Positions 1-7,482 of a stretch of 30,115 nt of DNA are shown here, piece after piece. This stretch comes from a virus: positions 1 through 30,115 of the IMG/VR virus record IMGVR_UViG_3300033153_003684. One strand, given 5' to 3'. The notes under the pieces were generated by a model. The model was given only the letters and a program-made list of their open reading frames with translations, ran no database searches and had not been told where the DNA came from. Both the position numbers and the translations under genes were made by a program. The first letter of the stretch is position 1. Every line of letters starts with the position of its first letter.

Positions 1-609
1 AGTCTAGATAGAATCAGTTTAGTATCTGAACCAGCAATTGAAACAGATTTTTTCTATTTCTCTAAAGTTAATAAAGAATCTAATTTGAAATTTGCTATTG
101 AAAGTGAAGAGAAGAGAGTTGTTACTGGTGTAGCAATGATTCCTAATATGGATATTCTCAGACAAGATGAAGTAACAAAAGAATATTATAATGTATTTTT
201 TACTAAGGATACTATTTATAAGTGTGCTCAATTATTTTTTAAATCAAGTGATTCTGCTACAAACGAAAGTAATCTTGAACATCAGTTTATGATAGATGAT
301 GTTTCAGTTTTTGAAAGTTGGATAATTGATTCTGCTAATGGTAAAGGTGGAGGTAAGAACTTCGAAAATATTCCTGATGGTAGTTGGTTAGTTTCTTATA
401 AAATTGATAATGATGATGTATGGGAAAATTTCATTAAGACTGGTATAATCAAAGGATTCTCTGTTGAGGGAATGTTTATTCAGAATTTCAATAAACTAGT
501 TAAGAACACAGATGAACTATTCTTAAAAGAGCTTAAAGCCTTATTAGATTCAGACTTATCAGATAAACAGATATTTAATAAATTATCTAATCTGAAAACT
601 AAACACTAA
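1..609 (+). CDS. Prohead (capsid maturation) protease, XkdF-like serine protease, 5' partial
   Basis: This is probably the capsid maturation protease, which cleaves scaffold and capsid during head assembly. The reading frame is open to the left edge of the window, so the N-terminus is missing; a TTG at 85 is an internal codon and not the start. Counting from base 1, the visible residues include the start-of-domain text SLVSEPAIE, then an F/Y-F-x-K-D segment at about 65-70, NLEH with His94, a WIID segment at about 107-110, WLVSYKIDND at about 129-138 and GFSVEG with Ser154. The His and Ser are the likely catalytic pair of the XkdF/prohead-protease family. The gene lies directly before the scaffold-like and capsid genes, the expected order. 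Identification rests on motif pattern and context. Confidence 0.8.
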   Translation, partial: SLDRISLVSEPAIETDFFYFSKVNKESNLKFAIESEEKRVVTGVAMIPNMDILRQDEVTKEYYNVFFTKDTIYKCAQLFFKSSDSATNESNLEHQFMIDDVSVFESWIIDSANGKGGGKNFENIPDGSWLVSYKIDNDDVWENFIKTGIIKGFSVEGMFIQNFNKLVKNTDELFLKELKALLDSDLSDKQIFNKLSNLKTKH

Positions 610-634
610 TTGATTTTATCTGTTTTATAAAAAA
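601..634 (+). promoter_or_regulatory. Late promoter-like bipartite motif, copy 1
   Basis: AAACAC at 601-606, ten bases, then TATCTGTTTTATAAAAAA at 617-634. The motif ends 14 bases before the ATG of the scaffold-like gene (649). The left box overlaps the end of the protease gene. It is one of six copies with identical internal spacing. Confidence 0.7.
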
Positions 635-648
635 TAGGAAGTACTAAT

Positions 649-1314
649 ATGGATATTAAAAAGACAATAGACGAGTTAAGAACATTAGTTTCTTCAATTT
701 CTTTTAATTCTGAAACAGAACAACCAGAAGATATTAAATTTTTAGATATAACAGATGAAAATGGTAATATTTTAAGAGTTGAATCAGAAGAATTAGTTGT
801 AGGAGATGTTATTAAAATGGTTACTGATGATGTAGAAGTTGCTATTCCAGAAACAGAAATGAAATTAGAAGATGGTAGAACAATCAAGACAGACATTGAT
901 TCAAAAATCATTGAAATAATTGAAGTTGAAAAGGAAGAGGAAATTGAAACACCAGAAGTTGAAACAGAAGTAGCAGAAGTAGCAGAAGAAGAAATGAATG
1001 AAGTTGAAACACCAGAAATGGAAACAGAAACTCCTGATGAGATAGTTAATGAAGAAGAAGTTAAGGAAGAAAAAACAGAAGATTCTAATTTTGAAAATAG
1101 AATAGCTGATTTAGAAAATTTAATTAAAGAATTAATAACTAATCAAACAACAATGAATGAAGCTCAATTAAGCATTATTAACATTGTAGAAGAATTTGGT
1201 AAAACACCAGTTGAAGATAAAGTCAACTTGAAAACACTTTTCAATAAAACTGAAAAAAGTTCAAATAGAGATTCTGCTTTAGAATCAATTAGAAATTTTA
1301 GAAGTAAAAAATAA
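649..1314 (+). CDS. Acidic scaffold-like head assembly protein
   Basis: A 221-residue, very acidic protein between the protease and the major capsid protein, which is the usual place for a head scaffolding protein. Residues about 1-85 look folded. Residues about 85-145 are a low-complexity Glu/Thr/Val/Pro stretch with repeated VETPE-type units. Residues about 148-190 are predicted by eye to be helical or coiled-coil (IADLENLIKELI). The C-terminus is basic (SIRNFRSKK), as in scaffolds that bind capsid through a basic tail. The start follows a late promoter-like motif. No sequence family was recognised, so the function is inferred from composition and position. Confidence 0.6.
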   Translation: MDIKKTIDELRTLVSSISFNSETEQPEDIKFLDITDENGNILRVESEELVVGDVIKMVTDDVEVAIPETEMKLEDGRTIKTDIDSKIIEIIEVEKEEEIETPEVETEVAEVAEEEMNEVETPEMETETPDEIVNEEEVKEEKTEDSNFENRIADLENLIKELITNQTTMNEAQLSIINIVEEFGKTPVEDKVNLKTLFNKTEKSSNRDSALESIRNFRSKK

Positions 1315-1335
1315 TAAAAATAAAAGAAAAAAGAT

Positions 1336-2253
1336 ATGAGTTTAGATTTAACAGGATTATCAACTTGGACAGATGAGAACAAGTTAGAATTAATCAAAAA
1401 GTCAGTATTAAAAGGAAGAACTGCTGATATAATTAAAGTACAGGGTGGTATTAAGAATGCTGCTACTATTAACTTACTTGGTTCGACTTTAGTTGGTCAG
1501 GCTGGTGCTTGTGGATTCTCTTCATTAGGAGATACTGCTTTAACACAAAGAACTATCACAGTAAAGGATATAAAAATCAATGAATCAATTTGTTTAAATG
1601 ATTTAGAAGATTATTATACTTCAACTATGATGAATCCGGGTAGTTATAATGAAAATATTCCATTCGAGCAAATCTTCGCAGAAGAAAAAGCTGAATTGAT
1701 TCAATCAATGATTGAAGATATAGTATGGAAAGGTGATACAGCAGGTGCAGGCAATTTAGCTTTAGCTGATGGATTTATCAAATTATTTGATGGTTTAGCA
1801 GGTACTGTAGTAGATGGTGCTCCATTAGTAGTAGGTGGAATGACACCAGCGAATGCTATTGATTTAATTGATGAATTAGTAGGACAAATTCCAGCTGATA
1901 TAATCGATGCAGATGATTTAAAGATATTTATGTCATATTCTGATTATAGAACATATACTAAAGCATTAAGAGATGCAAACTTATTCCATTATGATGCTAA
2001 AGAAGGAGCAGAATTTAGAATTTTTGTACCAGGTGTAAATGTTGAAGTTGTAGCTGTAAGAGGTTTAAATGGTCAACAAGATATAGTTGTAGCTAACGCT
2101 TCTAACTTATATTTAGGTACTGATTTACTTAACGATTCTGAAAACTTCAAAATCTTTTATTCAGAAGATAATGATGAAGTAAGATTTATCGCTAAAATGA
2201 AAATTGGAGTTGAAGTAGCTATTCCAGAATTCATCGTGCATTATTCAGCATAA
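1336..2253 (+). CDS. Major capsid protein
   Basis: A 305-residue protein that most likely forms the icosahedral shell. It resembles Bacteroidota phage major capsid proteins: an N-terminal helical start (LTGLSTWTDENKLELIKKSVL), a central KDIKINESICLNDLEDYY segment, an EEKAELIQSMIEDIVWKGD helix at about 117-136, and a C-terminal beta-rich region ending IGVEVAIPEFIVHYSA. It is preceded by protease and scaffold genes and followed by a hairpin terminator, a common arrangement for the most strongly expressed virion gene. The leader is A-rich (aaaagaaaaaagat) with no Shine-Dalgarno sequence. Confidence 0.85.
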   Translation: MSLDLTGLSTWTDENKLELIKKSVLKGRTADIIKVQGGIKNAATINLLGSTLVGQAGACGFSSLGDTALTQRTITVKDIKINESICLNDLEDYYTSTMMNPGSYNENIPFEQIFAEEKAELIQSMIEDIVWKGDTAGAGNLALADGFIKLFDGLAGTVVDGAPLVVGGMTPANAIDLIDELVGQIPADIIDADDLKIFMSYSDYRTYTKALRDANLFHYDAKEGAEFRIFVPGVNVEVVAVRGLNGQQDIVVANASNLYLGTDLLNDSENFKIFYSEDNDEVRFIAKMKIGVEVAIPEFIVHYSA

Positions 2254-2283
2254 TAAATTGAATTAAAAATTAAAAATCTAAAT

Positions 2284-2314
2284 GGGATTAGTTTATAAAA
2301 ATTAATCCCTTTTT
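2284..2314 (+). terminator. Hairpin terminator after the capsid gene
   Basis: GGGATTA (2284-2290) pairs with TAATCCC (2303-2309) around a 12-base loop and is followed by a T-run. It lies between the capsid and tail-tube-like genes, and no promoter-like motif was seen after it, so partial read-through is likely. Confidence 0.75.
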
Positions 2315-2339
2315 AGAATAAAAATAAAAATATAAAAAT

Positions 2340-2852
2340 ATGGGATGTTTATTAACAGGCGGTTATCTTAACGGATGTAGAGATAATACAGGAGGAATAC
2401 AATGGGTAGCAATAGCTAATTTTGATTCAACTATAACTTATACTTTAGGAACTAATGATGTTATTGAAGGACTAAGTGCAGTAGGACCAACCTATTATAC
2501 TTTCCAACAAGAAATGGAAGTTGGAGAATTCACAGAAAAAATGACTGCTTCAACAGAGAATGGTACAGTAGTATATGAGCAATCTGTTACTTTAACTATG
2601 CATAAATTAGATGCAACATTAAAGAACACTTTGAAACTATTAGCACAAGGTAATTTATCAATTTTGATACTTGATCAACGTGGAATATATCACTTAATGG
2701 GAAAACAAAATGGAGTTAGAGCAACAGAAGGAAATAGTGGAGTTGGAAAAGCTTTATCTGACCTTAATGGTGTAACAATTACTTTAAGTGCAAAAGAACC
2801 AGCACCTAGTAATGAAGTTAATCAGACTTTAGCTGGATTTGTGATTTCATAA
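2340..2852 (+). CDS. Putative tail tube or other major virion protein
   Basis: A 170-residue protein starting MGCLLTGGYLNGC. It is rich in beta-type segments (YTFQQEMEVGEFTEKMTAS, VTLTMHKLDATLKNTLKLL, LSILILDQRGIYHLMG, GVTITLSAKEPA). This alternation is typical of tail-tube or decoration proteins in Bacteroidota phages. It lies one gene after the capsid protein and is bracketed by two terminators, so it may be expressed by read-through of the capsid terminator. No catalytic motif is visible. Tail tube is the best guess; a head decoration role is the alternative. Confidence 0.5.
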   Translation: MGCLLTGGYLNGCRDNTGGIQWVAIANFDSTITYTLGTNDVIEGLSAVGPTYYTFQQEMEVGEFTEKMTASTENGTVVYEQSVTLTMHKLDATLKNTLKLLAQGNLSILILDQRGIYHLMGKQNGVRATEGNSGVGKALSDLNGVTITLSAKEPAPSNEVNQTLAGFVIS

Positions 2853-2881
2853 TCTAGTCTTACAAAGATGTGTATAAAAGG

Positions 2882-2915
2882 ATGTTTAGTGATTAAAATC
2901 GCTAGGCATTTTTTT
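2882..2915 (+). terminator. Strong hairpin terminator
   Basis: A 12-base-pair stem (2882-2893 with 2898-2909, including G-T pairs), loop TAAA, then seven T. It ends the capsid/tail-tube transcript. The stem also covers the end of a minus-strand frame linked to the homing-endonuclease remnant. Confidence 0.85.
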
Positions 2916-2959
2916 GTCTCAGAAATTCTCTAAATTTCATTAAGGCTAATTGATACATA

Positions 2960-3205
2960 TTAGATGCTTCTAATTCTTCTATAAATGTACCTAATGATAT
3001 GGTCCAAGAAATGTATAGCAACTAATTTGTGTATTTGTAGTGTTGTTATTATATTATTATATGATAATCTTACGTGTAAATATCCACCCCTACCTACTGA
3101 ATTTTTCCTTATCATTTCCCTACCATATTTTAGTGATTTAACTCTACCTAACGAACTAATCTGATAATCACCTCCATAACCATTAATATCTTTCCATTCT
3201 TCCAT
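2960..3205 (-). pseudogene. NUMOD4/HNH homing endonuclease fragment
   Basis: The 81-residue frame begins EEWKDINGYGGDYQISSLGRVKSL, a clear NUMOD4 motif found at the N-terminus of phage HNH homing endonucleases. It continues with QIHKLVAIHFLDH, the point at which the HNH core (a DHIDGN-like segment) normally begins. Here the frame runs instead into IIRYIYRRIRSI and stops, so the catalytic HNH part is absent. A neighbouring frame shifted by one base continues open for about 33 codons (TISLGTFIEELEASNMYQLALMKFREF) and stops at 2902-2904. This could be a frameshifted tail or a deletion scar. The fragment sits alone and antisense between late genes, typical of a decayed homing insertion. Confidence 0.75.
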
Positions 3206-3210
3206 ATATC

Positions 3211-3223
3211 TTATATATTAAAT
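3211..3223 (-). promoter_or_regulatory. Early-type promoter-like box
   Basis: On the minus strand ATTTAATATATAA lies five bases before the ATG of the homing-endonuclease remnant. The same 13-mer is found at 7657-7669. It could be a promoter -7 box or only AT-rich leader. Confidence 0.35.
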
Positions 3224-3228
3224 TTGAT

Positions 3229-3262
3229 AAACAGTTTACATTTTTATCTGTTTTATAAAAAA
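3229..3262 (+). promoter_or_regulatory. Late promoter-like bipartite motif, copy 2
   Basis: AAACAG at 3229-3234, ten bases, then TATCTGTTTTATAAAAAA at 3245-3262. It ends 14 bases before the start at 3277 and would drive the 3277-6774 gene group. Confidence 0.75.
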
Positions 3263-3276
3263 GATATAATACAGTT

Positions 3277-3471
3277 ATGTTAGAATTAAGAAAGGAATAT
3301 AAAGGGAAATCTATATTTTTCAATCCTACAAGAACTACTTTAATTTTGGATGATTTAGATAAGAAAACTTATAAGTTTTATTCAGACAATGGATTAGATT
3401 ATTTATTTGTAGAAGTAAAATCAGTAAAACCAAAAATGGTTAAATATAAAGGAACTAAGAAAGATGATTAG
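3277..3471 (+). CDS. Small virion-region protein, unknown function
   Basis: A 64-residue basic protein (MLELRKEYKGKSIFFN...). I associate short proteins of this kind with Bacteroidota phage head-tail regions, but none has a function I can name. It is the first gene after late promoter-like copy 2, and its last eight bases overlap the start of the next gene, so the two are probably translationally coupled. No membrane segment or catalytic motif is visible. Confidence 0.7.
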   Translation: MLELRKEYKGKSIFFNPTRTTLILDDLDKKTYKFYSDNGLDYLFVEVKSVKPKMVKYKGTKKDD

Positions 3472-3832
3472 GTTGAAGAAATTAGAAACGAAAACAGTTG
3501 TCTTAACATTAAGAGAACGAGCAACTATTGCAGATGTTTATTACATTTTCAACTTGTATTCTAATGGGACACAAACTAATACTATATTCACAAGTGATGA
3601 TATATCACCTAGTGTAGAACGATATAATGCCTTTGAGTGGACAGAAGGAACTACATTTGATTTACCTATTGGTTCATATGATTATTCTGTATATCAAACT
3701 GATATTAATGGAAGTGTTGATATAACAGGTAGGAAAATAGTAGAAACTGGATTGTTAATTATCTATGATGATAATACTACTAATATTGCTTATAATGGAA
3801 CACAAACTATACCCGAATATAGTCCACAATAA
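3464..3832 (+). CDS. Beta-rich virion-associated protein
   Basis: 122 residues. The pattern KTVVLTLRERATIADVYYIFNLYS, then SDDISPSVERYNAFEWTEG, then IGSYDYSVYQTD and a final VETGLLIIYDD strand recalls a recurrent Bacteroidota phage structural family (TL-E, S-RYN-F, EG, G-Y-Y-VYE). That family is common near portal and neck genes, but its function is not established. It overlaps the previous gene by eight bases and is followed after 15 bases by the portal gene. Confidence 0.65.
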   Translation: MIRLKKLETKTVVLTLRERATIADVYYIFNLYSNGTQTNTIFTSDDISPSVERYNAFEWTEGTTFDLPIGSYDYSVYQTDINGSVDITGRKIVETGLLIIYDDNTTNIAYNGTQTIPEYSPQ

Positions 3833-3847
3833 AATAAAAATTAAGAA

Positions 3848-4978
3848 ATGAACGAAAATAATAATAACCAATTTAATTTTGGTATTGTAAATATGAATAT
3901 GGGAACACAGACACCTTCATTCAAAGAATCTTCTAATAAGAAATGGATTAATTTTGGGAATGATAATCTTTATCCACAATCTTCATTAGATAATTACCAT
4001 AATAAGAGTAATAAACATAAGGCTATTATAAATAAGAAAGCTGAAATGGTGGCTGGTAATGGATTTGAAGAGGTATTAAATCCTTCTATTCAATATACTA
4101 ATTTTATCAACAATGCTTTTGGGGAAAAGAGTCTAGAAGAAGTAGCTTTAAAGCTTGCTTATGACCAAGAAATACATTCAACATTTAGTCTTAAAATAAA
4201 ATGGAGTAGAGATGGTAGTATAATTGCTGCTGTTGATTATATTGGAACTGAGAAAGTTAGATTGTCTACAACTGATAATTCTTTTTACTTATCTAAAGAT
4301 TGGGAAAATTATAGAAAAGCGGATAACGAACCTTTTGAATTATCAGGTTTTTCACAATTAAATAAATTAGAAGTACCTATTCAGATTATGTATATTAAAC
4401 AAGATATTCCTGGATTTGATTATTATAATTTACCAGCATATTCTTCAACTATACCTTATATAATGAGTGATTGGGAAATAGGTCAATTTCATTATAATAG
4501 TATTACAAATGGATTTTCAGGTGGATTCTTAATTAACTTTGCAACTGGTGTACCCACGATGGAAGAGATGAAGGATGCACAAAAGAAGTTCATTAAAAAA
4601 TATACAGGTACATCAGGTCAGAAAATAGTAATGACTTATTCTAAAGGTCAAGATGAAGCACCAACTTTACAACCAATTACACTAGATGCAAGTGATGAAA
4701 GATTTATTATGTTAAATGAAATGATTACTAGTGAGATTTTCATAGGACACGGTGTTGTTTCACCAATGTTATTCGGTGTTAGAACAGAAGGTCAGTTAGG
4801 TGGAAGAGATGAAATGTTAGAAGCAATGGAATTGTTTCAAACTACTTATATTGATTACCAACAAAGAAAAATCGAAAGAGTCTTAAATAAACTAGCTAAG
4901 ATTAATGGAGTTATTGAGGAAATAAAATTAAAGAAATATGATTTATTTAAAGGGGATAATTCAGAAAATAAAAAATAA
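3848..4978 (+). CDS. Portal protein
   Basis: A 376-residue protein that would form the dodecameric DNA entry ring at one capsid vertex. It begins with an Asn-rich segment and then KKWINFGNDNLYPQSSLDNYHNKSNKHKAIINKKAEMVAGNGFE, the typical portal entry region. The clip/stem-like C-terminal part includes GHGVVSPMLFGVRTEGQLGGRDEMLEAMELFQTTYIDYQQRKIERVLNKLAKI, a well-known portal pattern. The position is unusual: it lies downstream of the capsid gene and about 12 kb upstream of the terminase. The last nine codons (KGDNSENKK) are encoded by a 25-base sequence also found at the 3' end of the acetyltransferase gene. Confidence 0.88.
   Translation: MNENNNNQFNFGIVNMNMGTQTPSFKESSNKKWINFGNDNLYPQSSLDNYHNKSNKHKAIINKKAEMVAGNGFEEVLNPSIQYTNFINNAFGEKSLEEVALKLAYDQEIHSTFSLKIKWSRDGSIIAAVDYIGTEKVRLSTTDNSFYLSKDWENYRKADNEPFELSGFSQLNKLEVPIQIMYIKQDIPGFDYYNLPAYSSTIPYIMSDWEIGQFHYNSITNGFSGGFLINFATGVPTMEEMKDAQKKFIKKYTGTSGQKIVMTYSKGQDEAPTLQPITLDASDERFIMLNEMITSEIFIGHGVVSPMLFGVRTEGQLGGRDEMLEAMELFQTTYIDYQQRKIERVLNKLAKINGVIEEIKLKKYDLFKGDNSENKK
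4952..4976 (+). repeat. 25-base dispersed repeat, copy A
   Basis: Begins GGGGATAATTCAG and is identical over 25 bases to the minus strand of 9979-10003. It encodes the C-terminus of the portal protein and runs into its stop codon. Confidence 0.85.
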
Positions 4979-4982
4979 GGAG
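4977..4982 (+). promoter_or_regulatory. Shine-Dalgarno-like site AAGGAG
   Basis: AAGGAG seven bases before the ATG at 4990. Canonical spacing, unusual here because nearly all other genes have only A-rich leaders. Confidence 0.5.
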
Positions 4983-4989
4983 AAGAAGA

Positions 4990-5511
4990 ATGAAAGCTAA
5001 ATTTATAGATGCAACATATATTAAAAAAAATTCACCGCTACAGGAGAATATAGATGAAAATATTTTATCACCATTAATATTAACTGCGCAGGAAATACAC
5101 ATTAAGAATAAATTAGGAACTGCTCTTTATGAGAGATTAATGATAGATGTTGATTTATTTATTACATTAGGCACACCTATTGTTTTACCTTATTCGACTT
5201 TACTAAACGATTATATAGCACCTTGTTTAAAGGAATGGACAATCTATGAAGTATTACCTTATATATCTTTAAAGATAACTAATAAAAGTGTGAGTAAAAG
5301 GAATTCGGAATTTAGTGTTCCAGCTGAGAATTTTGAAGTAAAAGAATTAAGAAATAGTGTAAGAGATGTAGCTGAATTATTTACAGAAAACTTAACTAAT
5401 TATTTGAAAGAAAATAAAGATAGTTTTCCAGAATATTGTAATCCAGGAAATGGGGTTGATACAATTAGACCTAATGATGATAACTTTTTCGGAGGTATTT
5501 ATTTAGGATAA
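4990..5511 (+). CDS. Head-tail connector/adaptor-like protein
   Basis: A 173-residue protein immediately after the portal gene. The N-terminus (AKFIDATYIKKNSPLQENIDENILSPLILTAQEIHIKNKLGTALYERL) matches the recurrent pattern of Bacteroidota phage adaptor-like proteins (F-I-YIK-N-T, EN-D-I, Q-I-I---LGT-LY--L). These are helical proteins thought to sit below the portal. The central segment is mainly helical and the C-terminus is Asn/Gly-rich. Assignment comes from motif recollection plus gene order. Confidence 0.65.
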   Translation: MKAKFIDATYIKKNSPLQENIDENILSPLILTAQEIHIKNKLGTALYERLMIDVDLFITLGTPIVLPYSTLLNDYIAPCLKEWTIYEVLPYISLKITNKSVSKRNSEFSVPAENFEVKELRNSVRDVAELFTENLTNYLKENKDSFPEYCNPGNGVDTIRPNDDNFFGGIYLG

Positions 5512-5517
5512 AAGATT

Positions 5518-5628
5518 ATGAAACGAACAAAATATAAAAATACTATTAACCGTAATAAGTTAAAGATATTCTTATCTAAGAATAAAGGAAAAAACAAGAG
5601 GAAAAATAAAAATGTTAGAAATAATTAA
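5518..5628 (+). CDS. Very small basic protein, unknown
   Basis: A 36-residue frame, MKRTKYKNTINRNKLKIFLSK..., with almost half Lys/Arg residues and no acidic residues. It starts six bases after the connector stop and its end overlaps the holin start by 17 bases. That fits a translated coupling peptide or a small nucleic-acid-binding protein. No family recognised; its reality rests on spacing and lack of a better use for the gap. Confidence 0.45.
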   Translation: MKRTKYKNTINRNKLKIFLSKNKGKNKRKNKNVRNN

Positions 5629-6091
5629 TTATATTAAATCTGCATTCGCTGCAGTTGCATTATTCATTTCAGTCGATGTTGACTTACTATATTTCTTACC
5701 AATTATAATGTGTATAGATGCATTATTTGGTATTATAGCTAGTCATAAAATGAAAGAGAAATTTGTTATGAAGAAATTCCAATGGGGATTCTTAAGTAAA
5801 TTTGCACTATTATTATTACCTGTTATAATAGCTTTAATTGGTACAGGTATTGGTTATGATTTAACACTAGTAATTGATTGGGCTATTAAGTTATTATTCA
5901 TTGCTGAGGGTTATTCTATCTTAGGTAATATGTACACTATGAGAACTGGTAAGAGACCTATTGAAGTTGATTTAATTTCTTTAGCTATTCTATGGGGTAG
6001 GAAATTAGTAGTGAAATTATTCAATTCAACAATGGTTAATATAGAGAAGAATTTAAATATAGAAGAAACTAAAGATGAAAAGAAGGATTAA
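5612..6091 (+). CDS. Phage holin (phage_holin_4-like)
   Basis: A 159-residue membrane protein expected to permeabilise the inner membrane at lysis. Hydrophobic segments are seen at about 8-20, 26-45, 60-82 and 88-105. The pattern CIDALFGIIASHK, KKFQWGFLSKFALLL and FIAEGYSILGNMYTMRTGKRP is characteristic of the toxin-secretion/lysis holin family. The C-terminal tail is charged (NIEETKDEKKD). It overlaps a basic 36-residue frame upstream and the next small membrane protein gene downstream, suggesting a coupled lysis cassette. The matching M15 endolysin is on the opposite strand at 7692-8072. Confidence 0.85.
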   Translation: MLEIINYIKSAFAAVALFISVDVDLLYFLPIIMCIDALFGIIASHKMKEKFVMKKFQWGFLSKFALLLLPVIIALIGTGIGYDLTLVIDWAIKLLFIAEGYSILGNMYTMRTGKRPIEVDLISLAILWGRKLVVKLFNSTMVNIEKNLNIEETKDEKKD

Positions 6092-6311
6092 GAATTTAAA
6101 TACTAATGCAGTATTAATCGGTATCGTTATATTATTTACTATTTATATAGTTGATTATAATAACAATAAAGCGAAAGGTAAAAGATTCACTTTTGAAGAT
6201 GGAATAGTCTTATATGAACTATTAGATAATGAAGATATCGATATAGATATAACAAAAATATACGGAGATAAACAAACAGATTTCCGTGAATATATAGAAA
6301 ATAAAAAATAA
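6075..6311 (+). CDS. Small single-span membrane protein, possible lysis accessory
   Basis: 78 residues: a basic N-terminus (MKRRIKNLNTN), one hydrophobic segment at about 12-27 (AVLIGIVILFTIYIVD), then an acidic soluble domain. It overlaps the holin gene by 17 bases. Topology and position suggest an i-spanin-like or antiholin-like partner, but there is no lipobox partner gene beside it and no family was recognised. Confidence 0.6.
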   Translation: MKRRIKNLNTNAVLIGIVILFTIYIVDYNNNKAKGKRFTFEDGIVLYELLDNEDIDIDITKIYGDKQTDFREYIENKK

Positions 6312-6318
6312 AATAAAT

Positions 6319-6774
6319 ATGGCACAAAGAACAGAAAACAACGCACCTTTTGGATTCAGAACATTCGGAAAAGTAATAGATGATATTACAGAATTATTCG
6401 GATTAACAGGTGGTGGTGGGGCATCATATACAGTATATAGATGTACATTAAAACAAACAGGTACAAATGCACCAGTTGCAACAGTAATAGAAAATACATT
6501 AAGTGGAACACCTGTATGGAGTAGAACATTTAATGGTGATTATACATTAACATTAGCAGGTGAATTTCCAGATGAAAATAAAGTAGTTATACTAACACCA
6601 ACTTCTGCTGGAACATTAAGTGGATTATCGAGAGATATTTATGCTGCTAGTAATTATGCAGATGTAAATGCAGTATATTTACAAACAGCTTGGATTGATA
6701 CTTCTGGTAGTTATACACCTTCAGATGATGTTATGTGGCAGCCTTCTTATTTTGAAGTAAGAGTATATGCTTAA
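6319..6774 (+). CDS. Putative virion or appendage protein
   Basis: 151 residues. The text YTVYRCTLKQTGTNAPVATVIENTLSGTPVWSRTFNGDYTLTL...FEVRVYA matches a repeated domain type that I recall from many Bacteroidota phage and prophage proteins (YK-Y-A-L-QTGT-APVATVLENTL...EIRVY), usually annotated as hypothetical. A poly-Gly hinge (TGGGGAS) at about 31-37 separates a short N-terminal helix from this beta domain, as in tail-spike or decoration subunits. It is the last gene before the strong terminator at 6841. Function is not established. Confidence 0.6.
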   Translation: MAQRTENNAPFGFRTFGKVIDDITELFGLTGGGGASYTVYRCTLKQTGTNAPVATVIENTLSGTPVWSRTFNGDYTLTLAGEFPDENKVVILTPTSAGTLSGLSRDIYAASNYADVNAVYLQTAWIDTSGSYTPSDDVMWQPSYFEVRVYA

Positions 6775-6840
6775 AAATATTAAAAATACAAACGCTTAGG
6801 ACCCGTTTAGTTACGTGGATTAAAACTTCACAAAAAGAAA

Positions 6841-6881
6841 GAAACCCAGAAGATATCGCTATCAGTCTGGGTTTCGTTTTT
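6841..6881. terminator. Strong bidirectional hairpin terminator
   Basis: GAAACCCAGA (6841-6850) pairs perfectly with TCTGGGTTTC (6866-6875), with an inner GATA/TATC pairing and a following GTTTTT. A-rich sequence before the stem gives a T-rich run on the other strand. It separates the convergent head/lysis operon and minus-strand accessory genes. Confidence 0.9.
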
Positions 6882-6894
6882 ATGAAAAATTATT

Positions 6895-7251
6895 TTATTC
6901 AAATGTGTATGTGTAGTGTGGTTCTTCGGTGTCACTCATTGCTAAGAAATCATCTATTACTATATCATTTTCTGTATCTTTTACTATGACTACTAGTATT
7001 AGATTTTTACTTATATCAATATCAATATGTTCCCCTTTATGTAATTGATAATTATATTCACTAACTCCATTATCTTCTACTGGTGCTTCATAAGATATCA
7101 AATGACCATCTGTATCTATTTCACATTCGCCTTTATAAGACGTTTCAATATGTACATCTCTAACTTCTCCTTGGTGAAAAACTGATTTCTCACAACTTAC
7201 AATTGTTAATCCTAATAACAATCCTACTAATACTTTTCTTAAATTTTTCAT
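6895..7251 (-). CDS. Phage-encoded lipoprotein, unknown function
   Basis: 118 residues with a clear lipoprotein signal: MKNLRK, hydrophobic VLVGLLLGLTIVS, then Cys20 in an L-x-I-V-S-C lipobox. The mature protein is small, acidic and beta-like (HIETSYKGECEIDTDGHLISYEA). It would be exported and lipid-anchored in the periplasm or outer membrane. Phage lipoproteins in such accessory positions often alter phage adsorption or superinfection, or act in lysis as outer-membrane spanins; nothing in the sequence decides between these. It is the last gene of the minus-strand run, ending 13 bases from the shared terminator. Confidence 0.8.
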   Translation of the reverse strand: MKNLRKVLVGLLLGLTIVSCEKSVFHQGEVRDVHIETSYKGECEIDTDGHLISYEAPVEDNGVSEYNYQLHKGEHIDIDISKNLILVVIVKDTENDIVIDDFLAMSDTEEPHYTYTFE

Positions 7252-7311
7252 AATTTCTTCTTTTTTTATATTTGTAAATATACTAACTTTTTATTAATAT
7301 TCAAAATTTAT

Positions 7312-7482
7312 TTACATTTTTAATTTATTTAATCGATAATAATTAAATCCTATTTGATTATCTTTATTAATTATACTTTCTAGATATCTTATATACTCAA
7401 ATAGTGTTGTTAAATCCTGTACCACTTCACTAGGGAATTTATATCCAAATGGCGGATTATCCTCTGTTATTTGGTCTTTCAT
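7312..7482 (-). CDS. Small unknown protein (56 aa)
   Basis: A 56-residue frame starting MKDQITEDNPPFGYKFPSEVVQDLTTLFEYIRYLE. Its ATG overlaps the TGA stop of the upstream gene (ATGA), a strong sign of a real, coupled gene pair. Mostly helical after residue 18; no family recognised. Confidence 0.6.
   Translation of the reverse strand: MKDQITEDNPPFGYKFPSEVVQDLTTLFEYIRYLESIINKDNQIGFNYYRLNKLKM

Noticed and set aside
85-609. TTG at 85 as start of the protease gene
   Set aside because: The same frame stays open with family-like sequence (SLVSEPAIE) to base 1, so the true start lies outside the window.
606-911. Minus-strand open frame opposite the scaffold gene; similar frames at 1164-1397, 6155-6346, 12287-12496, 15414-15638, 26413-26637 and 27630-27815
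   Set aside because: All are antisense to strong plus-strand genes, with low-complexity Ser/Leu/Tyr/Phe composition and no leader.
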